12,320 bases of DNA from QHCA01 sp038237645. GTDB taxonomy: Bacteria; Actinomycetota; Actinomycetes; Mycobacteriales; QHCA01. The DNA lies in assembly GCA_038237645.1 (NCBI GenBank), contig JBBRYN010000083.1:1-12320 (forward strand), written 5' to 3'. The translations under genes and the position numbers were made by a program. Below, piece by piece: positions 7,428-12,320 of this stretch (its first letter is position 1; each line of letters opens with the position of its first letter). The notes beneath the pieces were generated by a model. The model worked only from the letters and a program-made list of their open reading frames with translations, made no database searches and was not told the origin of the DNA.

Positions 7428-8779
7428 GGCAGCCGCTGGCCGCTGTGCACCCGCTCGGCACCGCTGACGACCACCGACTCCCCCGGGCGGATGCCGACGA
7501 TGATCGCGACCAGATCATCACCTTGGGTGCCCACCGTGACGTAGCGCCGGCGCGCCGTACCGCCGCGCACGACCCAGACCGCGCTGCGCGCACCGACCCG
7601 GACGATCGCCGATGCGCGTACGGCCACGGCATCCCGCGCAGTACGCACCCGCAGGTGCGCGACCGCGCTCATGCCCGGCCGCGGGATCGGAGCCGGTGAG
7701 CCGGCGGCGTCGGCGCCGGAGCCGAGCGTCAGGCGGACGTGGTAGCTCACCCCACCTCGGCTCGAGGTGGTCGGCGAGAGGTCGACCGCCGCAACGGTCG
7801 CGTCATAGCCGGCATCCGGTACGGCGTCGAGTTCGACCCTGGCCCGTACGCCCGGTTTGACCAGCAGCACGTCTGTCTCGTCGACGTCGGCCTGCAGGCC
7901 GAGGGTGGACACGTCGATGACGGTGACCACGGCCGTCCCCGGCCCGACGAGGGTGCCCGGCGCAATCAGGATCGGTACCGAGCTGCCACCGGCAATGGGT
8001 GCGCCGGAGACCGCCGGACCCGCCGCACCGGCCGCACCCGCCGCACCCGCACCGCCGGGCAGGGAGCCCAGCAGGTCGGAGAGGTTGCCCGGCGGCGCAG
8101 CCGAGGTGCCGCCCAGCTGGACCGTGCCGCTTATCGGCGCGCGCAGCGTCAGGGCGTCGACCGTCGCCTGGGCGAGGGAGACCGCAGTCTGGGCCTGCAC
8201 GCGCTGGGCGGCCGTCAGCGAGCGCAGCGCCGTGCCGAGACCGGCCAGGCCGGCGTTGAACTGCCGGACCACCGAGCGGGCCTGCGCCTGCGTCCCGGCG
8301 TACTGCGCCCTGGCGAGGGCCAACTGTCGCTGCGCGCCGGCCCGTGCCGTGGGATCCGGGATCTGCTCGATGGCACCCTGGGACTGAGCGAAGGCGGCGT
8401 TGGCGGCGGCGTCGGTCTGCGCCTGCACGCCGGCCAGGTTGACCCCGGGGACACGGACGGACCCGGTGCTCGCGGCCGCCGCGGCCTGGCGGGCCTGGGC
8501 CAGCCGCTGCCGCGCCGACGGCGAGTCGATCACCCCGAGCACGGTGCCCGCTCCGACGTGCTGCCCGTCCCGGACGAGCAGGCTGGCCACGCGCCCGTCT
8601 GCCGGCGACGTCACCATCGCCGTGGCCCGGGCGCTCACCGTGGCCGGAGCATCCACGACCTCGGTGACCGTCGCGATCCGGGCGGCCTGCACGGTGATGC
8701 CCTTGCCGGCGTCACCGCTGCAACCGCCGGTGACCAGGACGGCCGCCAGCGGCGCAACCAGCATCGCCGGGCGCCACAC
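7424..8779 (-). CDS. Periplasmic-adaptor-like (HlyD/MacA/YknX) lipoprotein of the ABC exporter
   Basis: Adaptor subunit, 451 residues from a GTG at 8779. A short signal sequence (MWRPAMLVAPLAAVLVTGGC) ends in a lipobox-like TGGC with Cys20, so the protein is probably a lipoprotein on the outer face of the membrane. The first half of a lipoyl-like domain spans about 47-86 (PADGRVASLLVRDGQHVGAGTVLGVID). An Ala/Gln-rich helical hairpin follows (about 87-210), then the second lipoyl half from about 213 (LRAPISGTVQL). An Ala/Gly-rich insertion (about 226-268) interrupts that half. Beta-barrel and membrane-proximal domains follow, with typical VDETDVLLVKPG and PGMSAVAHLRV. The frame is open up to 8914, but a start there would overlap the preceding gene and bury the signal peptide, so GTG 8779 (or ATG 8764) is preferred. 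It overlaps the ATPase gene by four bases. Substrate unknown. Confidence 0.88.
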
Positions 8780-8822
8780 CGGCCAATGGTACGGAGCACG
8801 GCACCCGCGCGGCGGGCCAGGA

Positions 8823-9296
8823 TCAGCCGCGGTGCTGACCCTGATCTGCCGAGTCGAGGGCGGCGGCCTGCCGGCTCTGCGGCAGAGCGGCCAGGAGCTG
8901 GTCGAACTCGGCACGCCAGTAGCGATGGATGTTGAGCCGGGTCGGCTTCTGCTGGCCGGGGAACTGGACGTACATCGCGCTCCAGATCCGGCCGCGCTTG
9001 ATGCGGCTCACCGGGAAGGCCTCCCGGGGGAACGCCGCGACGATCTCGCCGGGACGGTTGGTGACCCGGCTGGCGGCATTGACGACGACGGAGGTGTTGG
9101 TGAGCGTGAGGAAGTAGAACTTCCGGTTGAGCGCGACGATCAGGCCCAGCCCGGGCACCTCGTCGAAGATCGCGTTCAGCCACGGGCTCGGTCCGGTCTC
9201 GCAGTGCACGGTGGCGATGAAGTGCTCCCCGGGCGGGGCGGTCCTGGACAGCTGCTCGATCACTTGAGCCTTCTGCTTCGCACGACGAATGGCCAT
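8823..9296 (-). CDS. Small conserved-looking protein, possible PH-like fold
   Basis: A 157-residue protein that I do not recognise by family. The N-terminus is basic and helical (AIRRAKQKAQVIEQL). The centre (about 22-120) is strand-rich with a pattern like bacterial PH-like domains: GEHFIATVHCETG, LIVALNRKFYFLTLTNTSVVV, then a basic strand with VSRIKRGRIWSAMYVQF. A C-terminal helix (129-138) would close such a barrel. No signal peptide or membrane segment is seen, so it is probably cytoplasmic. The ATG at 9296 has GAAGG seven bases upstream. That makes it preferable to longer starts in the same frame that run back through the methyltransferase gene. It lies 43 bases before the exporter adaptor on the same strand and may be cotranscribed. 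The PH-like call is a guess from the strand pattern. Confidence 0.75.
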   Translation of the reverse strand: MAIRRAKQKAQVIEQLSRTAPPGEHFIATVHCETGPSPWLNAIFDEVPGLGLIVALNRKFYFLTLTNTSVVVNAASRVTNRPGEIVAAFPREAFPVSRIKRGRIWSAMYVQFPGQQKPTRLNIHRYWRAEFDQLLAALPQSRQAAALDSADQGQHRG

Positions 9297-9352
9297 GAAC
9301 CCGCCTTCACATATGGATGCACCGGACCGGAACGTCCGAAGCGCGGCACACG

Positions 9353-10195
9353 CTACACCGGCCGATCCGGCCCAGCCAGCCGGACCGAGCCCGGCGACGT
9401 GCCGGATGCCAGCAGGGCGCAGGCGGGCAGCGCAACCAGGCCGTCCGGCGTCGCGTATTGCGCGACCAGCCGGTCGTACGCCGCCTTGACGTCGCCGAGG
9501 GTGATCGGGTCCAGCCTGCCGAGCGCCACCCCGCTCGCGCCGACGCCGGAAGCCGGCCCCGACCACCAGACTTCCGGATCGACCCGGTGCTCCCAGGAAA
9601 CCTCGGCCACCTCCACCGCCTTCAGACCGGCCTGCCGAAGCAAGGCGGCGAAGGGAGCCGGCTCGCCCAGCTCGCGAAACGGGCTGACCGGAAGATCTTC
9701 GGGCCAGGGCAGGCCGACCTCGTCCCAGGCCGTCTGGATCAGCGAGTTGCTGACGGTGTGCGGATGGTGCCAGCAGGTCAGCGCGAGCCGCCCGCCCGGC
9801 CGCAGCAGGCGGGCCAGCGCCGCGATGGAGATCGCCGGGTCGCCGACGTGGTTGATCACGAAGTTGCCCACGACCGCATCGAAGGTCGCATCGGACAGGC
9901 CGAGATCTGGCAGCACGCCGATGAGCACCTGCGCCTCGGGTACGTTGCGCGCCGCCGCCTCGGCCATCCCCGGATCGGCGTCGACCGCGGTCACCTGCGC
10001 ACCGCGGGCGGCCGCCGCGGCCGCGACCGGCCCCGGCCCGGTGCCGGCATCGAGCAGCCGCGTGCCGCTGCCCGCGCCCACCGCGTCGAGCAGCGGGTCG
10101 GTCAGGTGACGGCTCTGCTGCATGAACACCTGCTCGTAGGCGGCAGCGCGGCCCGCCCACAAGGAGCGTTCGTAGGCGTCGAACTCGGTTGTCAC
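9353..10195 (-). CDS. Class I SAM-dependent methyltransferase
   Basis: A 280-residue methyltransferase with a Rossmann-like fold. Motif I, which binds SAM, is LLDAGTGPGP (47-56), and the acidic residue after strand 2 is Asp72 (VTAVDAD). Motif II/post-II is FDAVVGNFVINHV (105-117), and motif III is LARLLRPGGRLALT (127-140). The C-terminal 130 residues, which usually set substrate choice, contain a Trp/Pro-rich stretch (WEHRVDPEVWWSG) that I cannot match to a known substrate. The overall form is close to the UbiE/arsenite and small-molecule methyltransferases. The start is a GTG only 10 bases after the stop of the upstream methyltransferase, with GAGAG in between, so the two are cotranscribed. 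Substrate unknown; small-molecule or natural-product methylation is most likely. Confidence 0.9.
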   Translation of the reverse strand: MTTEFDAYERSLWAGRAAAYEQVFMQQSRHLTDPLLDAVGAGSGTRLLDAGTGPGPVAAAAAARGAQVTAVDADPGMAEAAARNVPEAQVLIGVLPDLGLSDATFDAVVGNFVINHVGDPAISIAALARLLRPGGRLALTCWHHPHTVSNSLIQTAWDEVGLPWPEDLPVSPFRELGEPAPFAALLRQAGLKAVEVAEVSWEHRVDPEVWWSGPASGVGASGVALGRLDPITLGDVKAAYDRLVAQYATPDGLVALPACALLASGTSPGSVRLAGPDRPV

Positions 10196-10205
10196 CGCGC
10201 TGCTC

Positions 10206-11033
10206 TCAAGCCGGAGTGGACTTCCGGCCGAGCCCGCCGTACTGGTGGACCTCCGGCAGGCTCTCGCCGTTCGCGGGGTCGGGCCGCCACGCGGAGCACG
10301 AGACCACGCCGGGCTCCAGCAACTCCAGACCGTCGAAGAAGCTCAGCAGCTCGACCCGGCTGCGGGTCCGGATCGGGGCCCCGCCACTGTCGTTCCAGCG
10401 CCGCATCGACTCCTCCACCGCTTCGCCGTGGATCTCGGCGGTCGGATGTGACATCACCAGGTAGCTGCCCGGGGGAAGCTCGTCCAGCAGTCGGCGGACG
10501 ACCGAGTGCGCCAGGTCGTCGTCCTGGATGTAGTTGACCAGCCCCAGCAGCATGAGGGCGACCGGCCGACTGAAGTCGAGGGTCTCCGCGGCCTCCCGCA
10601 CGATGCGGTCAGGGTGGCGCGCGTCGGCGTGCAGGTAGGCGGTCGCCCCCTCCGCTGTGCTGGTCAGCAGCGCGCGGGCGTGTGCCAGGACCACCGGGTC
10701 GTTGTCGACGTAGACGATGCGGCTCTTCGGGTCCGTGGTCTGGGCGACCTGGTGGGTGTTGTCCGCCGTCGGGAGGCCGGTGCCGATGTCGAGGAACTGA
10801 CGGATCCCCGCATCTCGGGCTAGATACCGGACGGCGCGGACCAGGAAGCCGCGATCTGCCCGGGCGGAGTCGCGCAGGTCGGGGTCGATCGCCAGGACCT
10901 GCTGGGCAACCTGGCGGTCGACCACGTAGTTGTCCTTGCCGCCGAGCAGGTAGTCCCAGAACCGGGCCGGATGCGGCACGGTGGTGTCGATCTCCGGGCA
11001 CCCGTGCCCACCGTCGCCCGATCTCCCAGTCAC
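10206..11033 (-). CDS. SAM-dependent methyltransferase of the PF04672 (DUF574/Methyltransf_19) type
   Basis: A 275-residue member of an actinobacterial family annotated as S-adenosyl methyltransferase. The diagnostic N-terminal block PARFWDYLLGGKDNYVVDR lies at 22-40. SAM motif I is FLDIGTGLPT (80-89), the acidic strand-2 end is VYVDNDPVVLAHAR (107-120), and ALMLLGLVNYIQDDD (159-173) follows, all characteristic of the family. The family is often present in many copies per actinomycete genome and its natural substrates are largely unknown. The start is a GTG with a strong ribosome site, GGGGAGG, five bases upstream. It is followed after 10 bases by another methyltransferase gene and forms an operon with it. 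The 53-base gap upstream separates it from a third methyltransferase gene on the same strand. Confidence 0.93.
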   Translation of the reverse strand: MTGRSGDGGHGCPEIDTTVPHPARFWDYLLGGKDNYVVDRQVAQQVLAIDPDLRDSARADRGFLVRAVRYLARDAGIRQFLDIGTGLPTADNTHQVAQTTDPKSRIVYVDNDPVVLAHARALLTSTAEGATAYLHADARHPDRIVREAAETLDFSRPVALMLLGLVNYIQDDDLAHSVVRRLLDELPPGSYLVMSHPTAEIHGEAVEESMRRWNDSGGAPIRTRSRVELLSFFDGLELLEPGVVSCSAWRPDPANGESLPEVHQYGGLGRKSTPA

Positions 11034-11038
11034 CCGAG

Positions 11039-11079
11039 CCTCCCCGTGCGCCGGCGCCGATGGTCGAGCGGCAACTCTA
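11039..11079 (-). promoter_or_regulatory. Strong ribosome site and candidate -10 box for the PF04672-type methyltransferase gene
   Basis: On the minus strand, GGGGAGG (11045-11039) lies five bases before the GTG at 11033 and supports that start. Upstream, TAGAGT (11079-11074) fits the TANNNT form of an actinobacterial -10 box. No matching -35 box is evident. The element lies in the 53-base gap after the preceding methyltransferase gene, so an internal promoter is possible but not shown. The ribosome site is much surer than the promoter. Confidence 0.45.
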
Positions 11080-11086
11080 GCTCGGC

Positions 11087-11791
11087 TCAGTCGCGCCGCA
11101 CCGCCCGAACCACTAGGAAACCGGTCGGTTCCCGCGAAAGCCGGGCGAATGCCTGCGGGTCGATGCCGGCCGCCTCGGCGCAGGGTCGGGGCTCGAGCAG
11201 CCGTTCGATCAGAAAGCCCGCCTCGAACAGCTCCTCACACGTTCGCTCGAGGGGAGCGAGCCAGTAGCGCAACGCCCAGCCCTTGCTCCACACCTCGTCG
11301 ATCACCCGGACGTCGAAGTAGCTCCCACCGTGCCGCAGCCAGTCCCCGGTGGGATGCTGCCGGGAAAGGACGAGCGCCCCCCCGGGCCGCAGCACCCGGC
11401 ACATCTCACGGAGGGCGCCCACCCGGTCGTCGACGTACTCGATGGCCAGCGCCAGCAGGACGAGGTCGACCGAGGAGTCCGGCAGCCAGTGCAGCGGGTC
11501 GCCGAGGTCGTGGATCCGGAATTCTCCGGCGGGCACCCGCTCCCGGCACAGCTCCACCATGCGCGGGCTCTGATCGAAGCCCACCACCTGTGCGCCGCGG
11601 AGCACCAACTCCTGGGCATAGTGGCCCGGGCCGCAGGCGGCGTCGAGCACCCGCCGCCCGCTGACGGCACCGAGCAGGGTCAGGCAGGCCGGCCGGTCGT
11701 AGTGGGCGTTGTAGAACCCGTCCCGCGCGTGGCTGTCAAATTCGTCGGCGAAGGCGTCGTACTGTGCCGCCCGTCCCACCTCGTCGGCCAT
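11087..11791 (-). CDS. Class I SAM-dependent methyltransferase
   Basis: A 234-residue methyltransferase. SAM motif I is VLDAACGPGHYA (48-59), the acidic strand-2 residue is Asp73 (VVGFDQSPRMVEL), a DLGDPLHWLPDSSVDLVLLA block spans 95-114, and the motif III region is MCRVLRPGGALVLS (130-143). After motif III comes HPTGDW, then an aromatic-rich segment (YFDVRVIDEVWSKGWALRYW) as in small-molecule methyltransferases of the UbiE/Methyltransf_11 group. ATG 11791 is chosen over an upstream start at 11887, whose extra 32 residues look non-coding. No Shine-Dalgarno sequence precedes it, but a CAGAAT element lies eight bases upstream on the minus strand, so a leaderless message is possible. It heads a run of three methyltransferase genes on one strand. 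Substrate unknown. Confidence 0.9.
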   Translation of the reverse strand: MADEVGRAAQYDAFADEFDSHARDGFYNAHYDRPACLTLLGAVSGRRVLDAACGPGHYAQELVLRGAQVVGFDQSPRMVELCRERVPAGEFRIHDLGDPLHWLPDSSVDLVLLALAIEYVDDRVGALREMCRVLRPGGALVLSRQHPTGDWLRHGGSYFDVRVIDEVWSKGWALRYWLAPLERTCEELFEAGFLIERLLEPRPCAEAAGIDPQAFARLSREPTGFLVVRAVRRD

Positions 11792-12201
11792 AGGCGCAGA
11801 TTCTGGCACCCGGGGGCCGGCCTGTAGGCAGGGTCGTCGGAGAGACCCGACGTGACCGCCTCGGCGCTGGCCATCCCGGCCTTCCACGAACGGGTATCGT
11901 CCAGTGCTTCCCGCCGACCGGCTGATCGTCGGCGTGGTCTGCCCCGGCGACTCTTGGTCGCCGACGCCCAGTCCGGCTGTGCCGAGGAGGATGTCAGGAC
12001 GATGACGCCGGCCGCGGAGTATTCACCGGGTTTCCTGGGGCCCTCGGTCCCGCTCGTGCAGAGTTCCGGGATCCGGCTCCTGGCCGACCTTTCGGGGTGA
12101 CCGAGAGTGCCTTTCGTCGGCGACCGCAACTGGGCGCTCATGGACTACCGTGCCCACTGGCGCGACGGAGATCGTGTGATAAGGGCTTGTATTGAAACAA
12201 G
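11792..12201. other. 410-base stretch without a recognised gene, next to an insertion sequence
   Basis: No known protein or RNA is recognised. On the plus strand a GTG-started frame (11852-12100) contains a better-placed ATG at 12002, preceded ten bases upstream by GAGGAGGA. It gives only 32 residues (ending SSGIRLLADLSG). The same frame continues after the TGA from a GTG at 12107 with a protein-like VGDRNWALMDYRAHWRDGDR, up to the insertion-sequence edge. This could be a gene remnant cut by the insertion or chance coding. A stem-loop with 6-bp arms (GGCGAC/GTCGCC) lies at 11946-11962, and a weaker one (CGTCGG/CCGACG) at 11835-11852. The probable promoter of the 11791 methyltransferase gene is at its left end. 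Confidence 0.5.
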
Positions 12202-12202
12202 C
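12185..12202 (-). terminator. Stem-loop at the 3' end of the transposase gene
   Basis: GCTTGT and ACAAGC form a 6-bp stem around a six-base loop, touching the TAG stop of the transposase. Its position suits a weak terminator for the transposase message or part of the terminal region of the insertion sequence. There is no clear T run, and the boundary of the element cannot be fixed because only one end is in view. Confidence 0.3.
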
Positions 12203-12320
12203 TAGTCTGGTTCGGGTGTGTCGCGGGTGGGGTGCAGCGTGTAGTTCCAGTCGCCGTGGAAGTCGTGTCGGGTGATCGGGAGGGCCCGCATTTCGCGGTC
12301 GCTGATTTTGATCCCGGTCG
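12202..12320 (-). CDS. Transposase C-terminal end, ISAzo13 (Rhodopirellula-type DDE) family-like, cut by window edge
   Basis: Thirty-eight codons and a TAG stop are visible; the rest lies beyond the right edge. The peptide begins TGIKISDREMRALPITRHDF, continues HGDWNYTLHP and ends TPEPD. The combination of a GIKIxDxxMxALP block and HDFHGxWNYT matches, from memory, the extreme C-terminus of ISAzo13-family transposases, which carry a DDE integrase-like core. The gene reads toward the window, so this is the right-hand (3') end of the element and the left flank is host DNA. Only the last part can be seen, so intactness, catalytic residues and terminal repeats cannot be judged. Confidence 0.75.
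   Translation of the reverse strand, partial: TGIKISDREMRALPITRHDFHGDWNYTLHPTRDTPEPD

Noticed and set aside
8780..8914. N-terminal extension of the exporter adaptor to an ATG at 8914
   Set aside because: It would overlap the well-supported upstream gene by about 90 bases and bury a lipoprotein signal peptide inside the protein.
8400..10109. Plus-strand open frame of 569 codons
   Set aside because: It crosses three well-supported minus-strand genes, its composition is low-complexity Ser/Ala/Arg/Pro, and no motif is recognisable. It is an antisense shadow of high-GC coding DNA.
9297..10160. Long N-terminal extension (to 10160) of the small 157-residue protein
   Set aside because: The extra part is antisense-like, Arg-rich and lies within the methyltransferase gene in another frame. 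The ATG at 9296 has its own ribosome site.

Overview
The window is high-GC DNA with GTG and TTG starts and mostly G/C third codon positions. This is typical of an actinomycete. The gene families (PASTA and zinc-ribbon membrane proteins, a PF04672-type methyltransferase, a MacB-like exporter) fit the Micromonosporaceae or Streptomyces side of the phylum; that placement is an inference.

Left region (1-3761). A minus-strand gene runs off the left edge. It encodes a lysozyme-like transglycosylase (SLT) domain followed by aspartate-rich calcium-binding repeats. Diverging from it, across a 197-base gap that holds a perfect 9+9 inverted repeat, are two plus-strand membrane-protein genes. The first has an N-terminal zinc ribbon, two Ig-like beta domains, one membrane segment and three PASTA domains. 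The second has the same Ig-like and membrane core, no zinc ribbon and a different C-terminal domain. All three fit a cell-wall theme: one protein could cut peptidoglycan, one could bind it, and a paralogue has a different outer domain. This trio is the part most likely to be an under-described system.

Middle region (3805-5530). A minus-strand sulfotransferase-family gene diverges from a plus-strand alpha/beta hydrolase gene. A block of 12-bp tandem repeats lies between them. The hydrolase converges on the transporter operon, and five copies of a 15-bp repeat separate them. Those copies place five in-frame TGA codons in a row at the end of the permease gene.

Minus-strand run (5517-11791). In transcription order this holds a class I methyltransferase, a PF04672-type methyltransferase, a second class I methyltransferase, a small unrecognised (possibly PH-like) protein, and a tripartite exporter. 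The exporter consists of a lipoprotein adaptor, an ATPase and a MacB-like permease. Gaps are short (10 to 56 bases), and the adaptor and ATPase genes overlap as GTGA, so at least the exporter genes form an operon.

Right edge (11792-12320). About 400 bases without a recognised gene lead into the C-terminal end of a minus-strand transposase resembling the ISAzo13 (Rhodopirellula-type DDE) family, so an insertion sequence begins here and continues beyond the window.
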